Origin: Actinomycetota bacterium
GTDB lineage: Bacteria > Actinomycetota > Actinomycetes > Nanopelagicales > Nanopelagicaceae
Direction: 5' to 3'
Assembly (NCBI GenBank): GCA_947449535.1
Contig: CANFRP010000002.1
Location: 1 to 64,000 of the forward strand
DNA length: 64,000 bases
Positions 1-9,115 of the stretch are shown piece after piece. Under the pieces are notes generated by a model. That model searched no databases and had not been told where the DNA came from. It saw only the letters and a list, made by a program, of their open reading frames with translations. Positions within the stretch are counted from its first letter, which is position 1, and each line of letters starts with the position of its first letter. Made by a program: the position numbers and the translations under genes.

Positions 1-655
1 ACCAGTGAGTGGTCTACGTATTCGTGATCTTCGAAATGGTCTGACAATCCCACCGCGTATTCGACTCGCGACCGTATTTGCGATCGCGCGCAAACCTGTC
101 TGGTGGATTAATTTGTTCACAACTAAGAAATTGGAATTTGCAGCATTTCGCGGTTGGGATAAGTCCCTCGTTGAACTTGCCGCAGCAATATTTTCTCCTG
201 CAATTTCCTTTGATGATGTGAAGTGGCTCCAGAAAGTCTGGCAGGGTCCCATTATTGTCAAAGGCGTCCAGTCCGTAGAAGATGCTAAGACTTTGGCAAA
301 GATGGGGGTCGATGGAATCGTCCTTTCCAATCACGGTGGTCGGCAATTAGATCGTGGACCCGTTCCTATCGAAATTTTGCCAGATGTAGTTAAAGCTGTC
401 GGTAAGAAGTTGGATGTTTATATTGATGGCTCGGTGATGTCGGGGCAAGATGCTTACGCTGCAATCGCGATGGGCGCGAAAGCTGTATTTATTGGCCGAG
501 CTTATCTATATGGCGTAATGGCTGATGGCGAGCGGGGAGTGGAGAAAGTAATTGAACTTTTACGGCGCGAATTTGTAAATACAATGGCGCTTACTGGAAA
601 TCGCAATCTTAAAGAAGTGCGCGAGACCGGTGCAGTGCTGAGAGGTGAGGGATGA
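1..655 (+). CDS. FMN-dependent alpha-hydroxy-acid dehydrogenase/oxidase (LldD-like), C-terminal part, truncated by window start
   Basis: ORF 5..655 open at window edge; [21 protein letters not shown] and IGRAYLYG motifs of the family. Confidence 0.85.
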   Translation, partial: PVSGLRIRDLRNGLTIPPRIRLATVFAIARKPVWWINLFTTKKLEFAAFRGWDKSLVELAAAIFSPAISFDDVKWLQKVWQGPIIVKGVQSVEDAKTLAKMGVDGIVLSNHGGRQLDRGPVPIEILPDVVKAVGKKLDVYIDGSVMSGQDAYAAIAMGAKAVFIGRAYLYGVMADGERGVEKVIELLRREFVNTMALTGNRNLKEVRETGAVLRGEG

Positions 656-1887
656 CCAAGATAAAGACCAAGCGCAGAATCCCTGGCTATAAAGACCTTA
701 GCCAATTACTTCGATTCCGCAAAGTTATCTGGAGCCCAAAGAAGCGTCGTCTTACGCGCGCGCTCACAATTTATGATCTTCGTAAGATTGCTCAGCGCCG
801 CACCCCTAAAGCGCCTTTTGATTACACCGACGGTGGCGCAGGTACTGAGTCCTCATTGATAAATGCCCGGAAGGAATTCCAAAGCGTTATTTTCCATCCG
901 CGCGTGCTTCGTGATGTTTCACAATTTGATCTCTCCACAAAGATGTTGGGCAAGTCATCTGCGATGCCACTGGGTATTGCTCCCACTGGATTTACTCGCA
1001 TGATGCAGACCGAGGGCGAGATCGCCGGATGTACTGCTGCGATGGATGCGGGTATTCCTTACACACTTTCCACCATGGGTACGCGCTCGATTGAAGATGT
1101 TGCAAAGGCTGCCCCAATGGGCCGAAATTTCTTCCAGCTATATATGTGGAAAGACCGCGATCGAAGTATGGGGCTTGTTAATCGAGCAGCAGCTGCCGGA
1201 TTCGAAACGCTTGTACTCACGGTGGATGTTCCTGTCGCAGGTGATCGCTTGCGCGATGTACGCAATGGAATGACCATTCCACCATCACTTACATCCAAGA
1301 CAATTCTTAATGCGATTCCACGACCTGCCTGGTGGATTAATTTCTTGACTACTGACCCACTTACCTTTGCATCACTCGATTCATGGAATGGCACCGTCGC
1401 AGAACTTTTGGATTCTATGTTTGATCCCACCGTTACTTTCGAAGACCTTAAGTGGATTCGTGGCCAATGGAAGGGGAAGTTAATTGTTAAGGGAATTCAG
1501 CATGCAGATGATGCCGTGATGGCGGTCGATGCTGGCGCAGATGCGATCATTCTTTCTAATCATGGTGGGCGCCAATTAGATCGTGCACCAATTCCAGCGC
1601 TATTGATTCCAGAAGTCCGCGCAGCAATTGGTGATCGGGCCGAGCTTCATGTCGATACTGGCATCATGCATGGCGCAGATGTTGTTGCTTCGATCGCTTC
1701 CGGCGCAGATTTCACTTGGATTGGTCGGGCCTACCTTTACGGCCTCATGGCAGGCGGAAAAGAGGGCGTGGATCGCACGCTTTCAATACTTAAAGGCGAA
1801 ATGGTCAGAACTATGAAATTATTGGGTGCTCGATCATTAGACGAGCTCAACCCAGATCACGTGACTTTCTTAAATTCACGTCGCTAG
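652..1887 (+). CDS. lldD: FMN-dependent alpha-hydroxy-acid dehydrogenase, LldD2-like
   Basis: 411 aa; [59 protein letters not shown] overlap with upstream paralog. Confidence 0.88.
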   Translation: MTKIKTKRRIPGYKDLSQLLRFRKVIWSPKKRRLTRALTIYDLRKIAQRRTPKAPFDYTDGGAGTESSLINARKEFQSVIFHPRVLRDVSQFDLSTKMLGKSSAMPLGIAPTGFTRMMQTEGEIAGCTAAMDAGIPYTLSTMGTRSIEDVAKAAPMGRNFFQLYMWKDRDRSMGLVNRAAAAGFETLVLTVDVPVAGDRLRDVRNGMTIPPSLTSKTILNAIPRPAWWINFLTTDPLTFASLDSWNGTVAELLDSMFDPTVTFEDLKWIRGQWKGKLIVKGIQHADDAVMAVDAGADAIILSNHGGRQLDRAPIPALLIPEVRAAIGDRAELHVDTGIMHGADVVASIASGADFTWIGRAYLYGLMAGGKEGVDRTLSILKGEMVRTMKLLGARSLDELNPDHVTFLNSRR

Positions 1888-1904
1888 TTTCATAAAGGAT
1901 TCTC

Positions 1905-3224
1905 GTGCCGCATTACAAGATTGCCATCGTTGGTGCCGGCCCATCGGGATATTTCGCGGCGCAAGCACTACAAAATATGGTGACGGACGAACTCTCTTTT
2001 TCGATCGACATGATTGAACGCCTGCCCACCCCATGGGGATTGGTCCGAAGTGGCGTTGCACCTGATCATCCAAAAATTAAGACAGTTGCAAAAGTATTTG
2101 AGAAGATTGCTAATGAAAGCAATTTTCGTTTATTTGCCAATGTCGAGCTCGGTAAAGATTTTTCAATTCAGGATCTGGCGAATCGTTATGACGCAGTAGT
2201 AATGGCGACTGGCTCTTCGATCGGTAAGAAGCTTGGTATTCCTGGCGAAGAGCTTGCTAATTCATTTTCGGCGGCGGAATTTGTTCCTTGGTATAACACT
2301 CATCCAGATTTTGAAAGCATGACAGTTGATCTCTCGTGCGATACCGCAGTCGTCATTGGCGCTGGCAATGTCGCAATGGATTGCGCACGTATGCTGGCGG
2401 TAGATCCTTCTGAACTTGATCCGACCGATACATCCGAAATTGCCATGAAGGCTCTTCATGCCAGCAAGATTCGTAAGGTCTATATCGCCGGTCGTCGTGG
2501 CCCAGAGAATGCTGCATTCACTTCACCCGAACTTCGCGAACTACCAAAGCTTGAACATACCGATGTTTACTTTGATGCTCAGATGATTGAGGATGCGCAC
2601 TTGCGCGCAGTTGCGCAATCTGAATTTGGTGAATTAGAGAAGCACTTGGCATCTAATTTAGAAGCGATGCGCGCAATCGCCGAGCACCCACATGCTGGGC
2701 ACGAACGATCAATGGAATTTAAATTTCTCTCCGCTCCCAAAGAAATTAAAGGCAATGGCAAAGTGGAAGAGATCGTTTTTGGCATTAACAAGATGGAAGA
2801 TGGCAAAGTCATCGACACTGGCCAGACTTTCTCGATCAAGTGTGGATTAGTTATTACTGCTATTGGGTATGAATGCGATCCGATTTCTGGCATCTCGATT
2901 GAAAAGGGAAAGATCGCCAACAATGACGGTCGCGTCATGAACTCCAATATCTATACCGTGGGCTGGGCAAAGCGTGGTCCATCTGGGGTTATCGGCACCA
3001 ATAAGAGTGATGCTGCTGAAGTAATGAAGTTATTAGTCAATGATTTAGGCCCTGCGAAATCATCGGGCGATATCACTGAAATCTTGCCTTCTGATCATCT
3101 AGTAATCGATCAAAGTGCTTGGCAGCGAATTAATGAGCGGGAAATTGCGGCAGGCGAGCCACTTGGTAAGCCGCGTGTAAAGGGAACTTCAATCAATTCT
3201 CTATTGGAGATGTCGAAGATATAG
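1905..3224 (+). CDS. fprA: ferredoxin/adrenodoxin-type NADP+ reductase, FprA family
   Basis: GAGPSGYFAAQAL FAD motif, TPWGLVRSGVAPDHPKIK, GAGNVAMDCARML, GWAKRGPSGVIGTNK. Confidence 0.92.
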   Translation: MPHYKIAIVGAGPSGYFAAQALQNMVTDELSFSIDMIERLPTPWGLVRSGVAPDHPKIKTVAKVFEKIANESNFRLFANVELGKDFSIQDLANRYDAVVMATGSSIGKKLGIPGEELANSFSAAEFVPWYNTHPDFESMTVDLSCDTAVVIGAGNVAMDCARMLAVDPSELDPTDTSEIAMKALHASKIRKVYIAGRRGPENAAFTSPELRELPKLEHTDVYFDAQMIEDAHLRAVAQSEFGELEKHLASNLEAMRAIAEHPHAGHERSMEFKFLSAPKEIKGNGKVEEIVFGINKMEDGKVIDTGQTFSIKCGLVITAIGYECDPISGISIEKGKIANNDGRVMNSNIYTVGWAKRGPSGVIGTNKSDAAEVMKLLVNDLGPAKSSGDITEILPSDHLVIDQSAWQRINEREIAAGEPLGKPRVKGTSINSLLEMSKI

Positions 3225-3226
3225 TT

Positions 3227-5626
3227 TTGCCCATGATCAAAGAACTCCTTGCCAAGCTGACATTAGAAGAGAAAGTCAGTCTTGTTACTGGCAAAGATTC
3301 GTGGTCGACTCCCGCCATACCTTCGATCGGGCTTCGTTCCATGATGGTCTCTGATGGTCCATCCGGTGTTCGCGGTCCAGTATGGGATGAGCGCCACAAC
3401 TCACTCTCACTTCCTTCGGCTACGGCTATTGCATCTACTTGGGATCTTGCGATGCTGCGCCAGGTAGGCCGAGTTATGGCGCATGAAGCGGCAAGTAAAG
3501 GCGTGCACGTTGTTCTTGGCCCCACCATTAATTTACATCGCTCTCCATTGGGCGGTCGCCACTTCGAATGTTTCTCCGAGGATCCATTACTTAGTGGAAA
3601 GTTAGCTTCTGCTTTCACCCAAGGAATTCAAGCCGAAGGCGTGGGCGCAACTCTCAAGCACTTTGTCGCCAATGATTCTGAGACCGAGCGATTTACGGTT
3701 GATGTCATCGCTAGTGAAAAAGTATTGCGCGAGACCTATATGCGACCCTTTGAAATTGCAGTACGCGAAGCCAATCCTTGGATGGTGATGTCTTCCTACA
3801 ACTCGGTAAACGGAACCACCATGAGCGAGAACGCCTTGCTTGATCAACCACTCAAAGGTGAATGGGGATATGACGGCGTAGCGATCTCGGATTGGGGCGC
3901 AGTTCGTGATGCGATCGCTGCTGGAAATGCCGCTACCGATTTAGAAATGCCCGGTCGTCCTGGTGCACCATTTCGCGAGCATCTTGCTGATGCAGTTCGA
4001 AATGGTGAAGTTTCGATAGAAGCGCTCGATAAGAAAGTGGAGCGGATGCTGCTTCTGGCAGAACGCGTCGGCGCGCTAGGTCCAATTCCTGCAAAGAAAG
4101 GCGCTCTTCCTAAATCAGAGACAGATGAATTTGCACGCAATTTGGCGATCGCCGGCACTGTGATGCTTAAGAACAATGGCGTGCTTCCTCTTAATCTTGC
4201 GACCAACATTGTTGTGATTGGCGGACACGCACTTGAAGGTCGCGAACAAGGTGGCGGAAGTGCGACTGTTATGCCAATTGAAGTCATCACACCACTCGAT
4301 GGGATTAAGGCAGTTAATGGTTCGGCCAAAGTCACTTATGTCGAGGGCGTCAAAGCAGATGAGCGCCTCATGCCATTTACAAAGAAGAATTCGACACATC
4401 CAGTCACTGGCGAAGCTGGTTTCCGCGTTCAAGTAATCGGCAAAGATGGAACCGTTCTTGAAGATGAAGCACGCTTTGCCAGCCAATTATTATTTATGGA
4501 TAAGCCATGGCTGCGCGAAAACCCCACCATTCACGCCACTATCCGTTTCACTGCCCAAAAAAGTGGGCCACACATCATTGGTCTGAACGCTAATGGGGTT
4601 GGCAAGATTTTCATCGACAATGCGCTCGAACTTGAATTCAATAATCTTGGCGTAACCAATGATCCCGGCGATGCGATCTTTAATCCTTTGGAATCCACAT
4701 TCACCAAAGATCTGATTGAAGGCAAGACCATTGAGATCCGCTATGAAATTGAAGTGGATACCAACACTCTTCCATTCTGCGTCTTCTACCCAGGCTTTAA
4801 GGCACCAGCTAATTCACTCGAGGCAGAACGCGCACTCGCAGTCGAAGCCGCAAAGTCGGCAGATGTCGCCATCGTCTTTGTGGGCACTACATCCTTTATC
4901 GAGAGCGAAGGATTCGATCGAAAGAACCTCAAACTCCCTAACGGCCACGATGAATTAGTTTCTGCAGTCGCTAAAGTCGCAAAGAAAACTATTGTCGTCA
5001 TTAACGCTGGATCCCCAGTACTGCTCCCATGGCGTGATGAGGTTGATGCAATCCTTATGCCATATTTCCCTGGTCAACAAATGGGTAACGCCATCGCACA
5101 AATCATCTTCGGTGAATCAGAACCTGGCGGTCGCCTTCCAACCACATGGGCTGCAGATGAGAAAGATCTACCAATCTCTAACACCACACCAATTGATGGC
5201 AAATTAATTTATGACGATGAATCCGGAATCGGTTATCGCGCATGGATTGCTAAAGGTGCAAAGCCGATGTATCCATTTGGATATGGACTTGGCTATACCG
5301 AATGGGAGCAAGAACTCGTTTCTATTCGCACTCATGGCAAATCACTTAAAGTTGAAGTTGCGGTCTATAACACCGGACTTCGAGATGGCTCTGAAGTTAT
5401 TCAGATTTATGGTCGCGAAGCATCATCAAAGGGTGCAAAAAAATTGATTGGCTTCGCCAAAGTATTTCTGGAGGCAGGGGAGTTTGAAAATGTAACGATT
5501 GAAATCTCTCCCGATAACTTCATGGAATGGGAGAACAGTTGGGTTCGTAAATCCGGAAAGTGGATTATCGAGATCGGTAAGAACGCTCTCGAAGTGATCG
5601 AATCCCAAGAAGTCGATCTCGCTTAA
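3227..5626 (+). CDS. glycoside hydrolase family 3 beta-glucosidase, probable PA14 insert and C-terminal Fn3-like domain
   Basis: KHFVANDSE, GVAISDWGAV nucleophile region, YPFGYGLGYTEW; PA14-like middle segment. Confidence 0.92.
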   Translation: MPMIKELLAKLTLEEKVSLVTGKDSWSTPAIPSIGLRSMMVSDGPSGVRGPVWDERHNSLSLPSATAIASTWDLAMLRQVGRVMAHEAASKGVHVVLGPTINLHRSPLGGRHFECFSEDPLLSGKLASAFTQGIQAEGVGATLKHFVANDSETERFTVDVIASEKVLRETYMRPFEIAVREANPWMVMSSYNSVNGTTMSENALLDQPLKGEWGYDGVAISDWGAVRDAIAAGNAATDLEMPGRPGAPFREHLADAVRNGEVSIEALDKKVERMLLLAERVGALGPIPAKKGALPKSETDEFARNLAIAGTVMLKNNGVLPLNLATNIVVIGGHALEGREQGGGSATVMPIEVITPLDGIKAVNGSAKVTYVEGVKADERLMPFTKKNSTHPVTGEAGFRVQVIGKDGTVLEDEARFASQLLFMDKPWLRENPTIHATIRFTAQKSGPHIIGLNANGVGKIFIDNALELEFNNLGVTNDPGDAIFNPLESTFTKDLIEGKTIEIRYEIEVDTNTLPFCVFYPGFKAPANSLEAERALAVEAAKSADVAIVFVGTTSFIESEGFDRKNLKLPNGHDELVSAVAKVAKKTIVVINAGSPVLLPWRDEVDAILMPYFPGQQMGNAIAQIIFGESEPGGRLPTTWAADEKDLPISNTTPIDGKLIYDDESGIGYRAWIAKGAKPMYPFGYGLGYTEWEQELVSIRTHGKSLKVEVAVYNTGLRDGSEVIQIYGREASSKGAKKLIGFAKVFLEAGEFENVTIEISPDNFMEWENSWVRKSGKWIIEIGKNALEVIESQEVDLA

Positions 5627-5706
5627 GCCTTATTTTTAAGGTTATCTAGCCCCTTTTCTCTATTTGGAGCATCAGGGGCTAAAAGGTAAGATTCACCAAG
5701 TAATCG

Positions 5707-5782
5707 GCGCTTGTAGCTCAACGGATAGAGCATCTGACTACGGATCAGAAGGTTAGGGGTTCGAATCCCTTCAAGCGCACCA
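5707..5782 (+). tRNA. tRNA-Arg (anticodon ACG), CCA encoded
   Basis: gcgcttg/caagcgc acceptor stem, tctga-ctacgga-tcaga anticodon arm, ggttcgaatccc T-arm, 3' acca. Confidence 0.95.
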
Positions 5783-5878
5783 GTTTTTCTAAGGGGAATA
5801 CCCCCTCAACTTCTTGAATTTATTCAAATTCCACTCGGTGATCTTGTCCAAAATTCTTACCTTGAGTTAACCTCGCTC

Positions 5879-7294
5879 ATGAGAAAAATTTCTTTTATCC
5901 TCGTCTCCGTACTGGCTACCTCTTTCTTGGTGCCCAGCGCTTCCTTTGCTGCTGCACCATCTGCAGGCGCCGCATGCGCGAAAGCAGGAACAACTAGTTC
6001 GACGGCCACAAAGAAATTTACCTGCGTTAAGTCAGGCAAAAAGTTGGCTTGGGATAAAGGCGTTGCTCTTCCAAAGGCAGCCGCACCAGCCCCAGCACCA
6101 GCACCAGCACCAGTAACCACGGTCAAGATCACCGGCACAAGCTGTGCAACCGATGGCGAGCAAAAGATTGTTGGAGATCGACGTTATGTTTGCGATGGAG
6201 CAAACCGAAGCAATAATTTCCAGTGGGATGAAGGAACTCCCACAAGTTTTAAAGCACCAATGCCAATCACATTGCCTGTTGCGCAAAACGGATCAATTAC
6301 ATTTGCAAATGCATTGAGCCATATCTCAGAGATCCCAACCACTTCATATAAGCGGATTCAAACCATTATTGACGCGAGCCCAGCGGTTGATGTTCCTCAC
6401 CAACTTCTCGTCGGTCCAAATACCACCACAGTTACTAAAACCATTGAAGAGAACATACTTTCTCGCGAGTTCAAATTGTGGGGCGGGTTCCAGCAGACAA
6501 AGTACCTCACTGTTATTGCCTACAGTTTTGCTGATATGAATTGGGCTGGGCAAACTCATGACAAAGTTGTGAAAGACCGTTCTTATCCGACCGCTGGAGT
6601 TGATCCTCAAATGGGTATGCGCCGCGCGCAGCAAAGTTGCCAAGTCGACGCAAAGAATTGCGATGCGGGAAATGCTGGCCAATATGCGGGCGTACCCGAG
6701 GCGATTGAGTTTCTCGGAGTTACTACGTCCTATCCATGGGATCCAACCATGAATGGTGAAGTTGGCCATGAATACACTCACACAGTTACTTCGGCGCAGT
6801 TCAATGGAACTTCTGCCAAGAACACTAATTATTACCAACAGAATTTCACTCCATGTTGGTTGAATGAAGGCCTTTCTAATGCATCGGGAATTGGTGTATC
6901 AAGCACCAGCTTGCAGCAATATTTATCCACCCGTGATTACAACGTCACTCGTCCTGCCAACTTGCCTTCGGACTTCAAGGGTTTTACTGCAGAAGGTCTC
7001 AAGAACTATTTATACAGCCAAGTTCCAAACCACAATGCACCTAATTCCTGTTATGGCGGATTAGGTCCGGTCTATCAATTGGGTTATTCAATTGGCTTTG
7101 CGGCAACCGAAGCGTTATTCGCAATTGGTGGGCCACAATCAGTAATGGCGCTTGAATCACGTGGTGCAATGGGAGATGACTTCAGCCAAGCATTCCAAAA
7201 TGTTTATGGAATGAGTTGGGACGAAGGATCAACAATCCTTGGTCAGATTCTTGCTGCGGAGTATGCGATTAAGCCAATGCGAACGAGCGGCTGA
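5879..7294 (+). CDS. secreted protein with two Cys/Trp mini-repeats, Pro-Ala linker and gluzincin-like HExxH metallopeptidase domain
   Basis: Signal peptide; CAKAG..FTC..LAWDKG and CATDG..YVC..FQWDEG; PAPAPAPAPAP; GHEYTH-x28-E (WLNEGLSN). Confidence 0.7.
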   Translation: MRKISFILVSVLATSFLVPSASFAAAPSAGAACAKAGTTSSTATKKFTCVKSGKKLAWDKGVALPKAAAPAPAPAPAPVTTVKITGTSCATDGEQKIVGDRRYVCDGANRSNNFQWDEGTPTSFKAPMPITLPVAQNGSITFANALSHISEIPTTSYKRIQTIIDASPAVDVPHQLLVGPNTTTVTKTIEENILSREFKLWGGFQQTKYLTVIAYSFADMNWAGQTHDKVVKDRSYPTAGVDPQMGMRRAQQSCQVDAKNCDAGNAGQYAGVPEAIEFLGVTTSYPWDPTMNGEVGHEYTHTVTSAQFNGTSAKNTNYYQQNFTPCWLNEGLSNASGIGVSSTSLQQYLSTRDYNVTRPANLPSDFKGFTAEGLKNYLYSQVPNHNAPNSCYGGLGPVYQLGYSIGFAATEALFAIGGPQSVMALESRGAMGDDFSQAFQNVYGMSWDEGSTILGQILAAEYAIKPMRTSG

Positions 7295-7307
7295 CATCAA
7301 TCAATAG

Positions 7308-7503
7308 TTAAAAATTATCTAAAGTCCTGCGCAATTCCGCTGTTATCTCGCGATGCCGTGCCATGCCATCACTAATCATCGGTATCCAATTGGTCACATA
7401 CCCGAAACCAATACGGTGGCTTAAATCTGCAAAACCTTGTTGACCGCCTAAGCCATCATGTCCAAAAGTTGAGCCAACACCAACACCGGCGCCAAAGCCA
7501 TCC
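7308..7503 (-). pseudogene. C-terminal remnant of beta-lactamase/EstB-family serine hydrolase
   Basis: Reverse-strand translation GDGFGAGVGVGSTFGHDGLGGQQGFADLSHRIGFGYVTNWIPMISDGMARHREITAELRRTLDNF*; no N-terminal catalytic region present. Confidence 0.8.
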
Positions 7504-7890
7504 CCAGTCCTACAAGCGGCCGGAGTGGGCGCAGCTAATTGGGTGGCAAAATGTCCGGCAGTGATGGATACGGTGGGCGGATCAGTGCCAAAAATTTCTG
7601 GCTATAAATTTGATGGCGCACACGGAGAGAACTTCATTCGCCTTACAGATGGCGCGGCAACTGCGGCAACCTCTCCCGGAAGTTTGCTGGGATGTTATGC
7701 AGATATCGAATCACTCAATAAGCCAATCGGCAACGCTTGGCATATCGGAACCATCAGTCGAGATGCATCCGGCTTCTATTGGATTAATGCTGCTGGAGTT
7801 CGTTGGGGGCTAACGCTTTCGGGCACCGTGCTTGATACGGATAAGAGCAATCCGTATTACGCCACCGGGCATCAATTCCTCACTTATTAA
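7504..7890 (+). pseudogene. probable 3' remnant of a gene of unknown function, abutting the hydrolase remnant
   Basis: Frame is open upstream of the GTG at 7525 (PVLQAAGVGAANWVAKCPA...), no obvious RBS or signal peptide; starts where the opposite-strand remnant is cut. Confidence 0.5.
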
Positions 7891-7924
7891 GCGTTCTGCG
7901 GTGAAGGGAAAGTAGCCTTTCGCT

Positions 7925-9022
7925 ATGAGTTCACTACGTACTGGCTACATTTATCACGAGCTATTTGGCTGGCATGACACTGGCACCCAAGCTGGAATGT
8001 TCCCCTCTGACCCCACTCGTGGTCTTCAGCCATTTGTTAATTACGAGAATGCCGAGACCAAACGTCGCATTCATGAATTGATCGTTGTTTCTGGACTTAT
8101 CGATTCACTTGATCGACGCACACCTCGTCAAGCGACTACCGAAGAACTCTTGCTGGTTCATCCACAAAGTTATTTAACTCAACTGAAAAAGACTAGTGAT
8201 CAAGAACTTGGTGGAGATGCCGGGGATGGTGAGACTCCATTTGCAAAGGGTGGTTATGAGATCGCCGCTCTTGGTGTTGGTGCTGTAACGCAATTAGTTC
8301 AAGATTCTTTGGCGGGTGTAATCGACAATGGATACGCATTGGTGCGCCCACCCGGACATCATGCAGTGCGTAGTGGGGGAATGGGCTACTGCTTGTTCTC
8401 TAATTTAGGAGTTGCGATTTCGGTAGCAAAGAAAGAGAACCCTGGAATTCGAATCGCAGTCGTGGACTGGGATGTGCACCACGGCAACGGAACACAGGAT
8501 GTCTTCTTCGATGATCCAGATGTTCTAACTATTTCTTTGCATCAAGATCGCCTCTATCCGCGCAATTCTGGAATGCGCGAAGAAGTGGGTGTGGGTACCA
8601 ATATTAATATTCCCTTGCCTGCAGGAACCGGTAACGGTGGCTATCTCTACGCATTTGAGAATGTGGTGCGCCCAGCGCTCATGAAATTCAAGCCAGATTT
8701 AATTGCGGTGGCATCTGGCTTTGATTCATCTGTCTATGACCCACTTGGTCGAATGATGGTGACAGCAAGCGGGTACGCCCAAATGACTAAGGTATTGATG
8801 GAGTGTGCGGCAGCGACTGCGAAGAATCGTCTGGTGATTGCGCACGAGGGTGGATATAACGCGGTCTATTCACCGTTCTGTGGACTCTTTGTCCTTCAAG
8901 AGCTATCTGGGGTCCACAAACTCGATGATCCATTTATTCATACCGAGTCCTACCCGGGGCAAGCGCTCTATCCGCACCAGAAGGCAGATATTGATCTAGC
9001 AATTCCAGATTGGATTAAGTAA
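7925..9022 (+). CDS. class II histone deacetylase / acetylpolyamine amidohydrolase family protein
   Basis: RPPGHHAVRSGGMGYCLFSN, VDWDVHHGNGTQDVFFDDPDVLTISLHQD, ASGFDSSVYDPLGRM. Confidence 0.9.
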   Translation: MSSLRTGYIYHELFGWHDTGTQAGMFPSDPTRGLQPFVNYENAETKRRIHELIVVSGLIDSLDRRTPRQATTEELLLVHPQSYLTQLKKTSDQELGGDAGDGETPFAKGGYEIAALGVGAVTQLVQDSLAGVIDNGYALVRPPGHHAVRSGGMGYCLFSNLGVAISVAKKENPGIRIAVVDWDVHHGNGTQDVFFDDPDVLTISLHQDRLYPRNSGMREEVGVGTNINIPLPAGTGNGGYLYAFENVVRPALMKFKPDLIAVASGFDSSVYDPLGRMMVTASGYAQMTKVLMECAAATAKNRLVIAHEGGYNAVYSPFCGLFVLQELSGVHKLDDPFIHTESYPGQALYPHQKADIDLAIPDWIK

Positions 9023-9029
9023 TTAAGTC

Positions 9030-9057
9030 AGGGCCTCTGGTTCTCACCAGTCGCCCT
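9030..9057 (+). terminator. possible transcription terminator hairpin
   Basis: AGGGC-CT-CTGG-TTCTCA-CCAG-TC-GCCCT stem-loop just after the 9022 stop; weak U-tract. Confidence 0.5.
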
Positions 9058-9115
9058 AAAAGACCTCGAATAACGATATCATACTCCATTATTCAATTAT
9101 CATCTTGGAGTTTGA

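Noticed and set aside
3844-4335. 163-aa minus-strand ORF within the GH3 gene
   Set aside because: Low-complexity Ser/Pro/Ala-rich antisense frame, typical artefact
5640-5695. TAGCCCC...GGGGCTA inverted repeat upstream of tRNA-Arg as a possible integration site
   Set aside because: Most simply the terminator of the GH3 gene; no integrase, direct repeat of the tRNA 3' end or island content seen downstream
6090-6116. CCAGCACCAGCACCAG tandem repeat
   Set aside because: Encodes the Pro-Ala linker of the secreted protein; not an independent repeat element
6344-6838. 164-aa minus-strand ORF inside the HExxH protein gene
   Set aside because: Antisense frame with no motif; sense frame has signal peptide and metal motif
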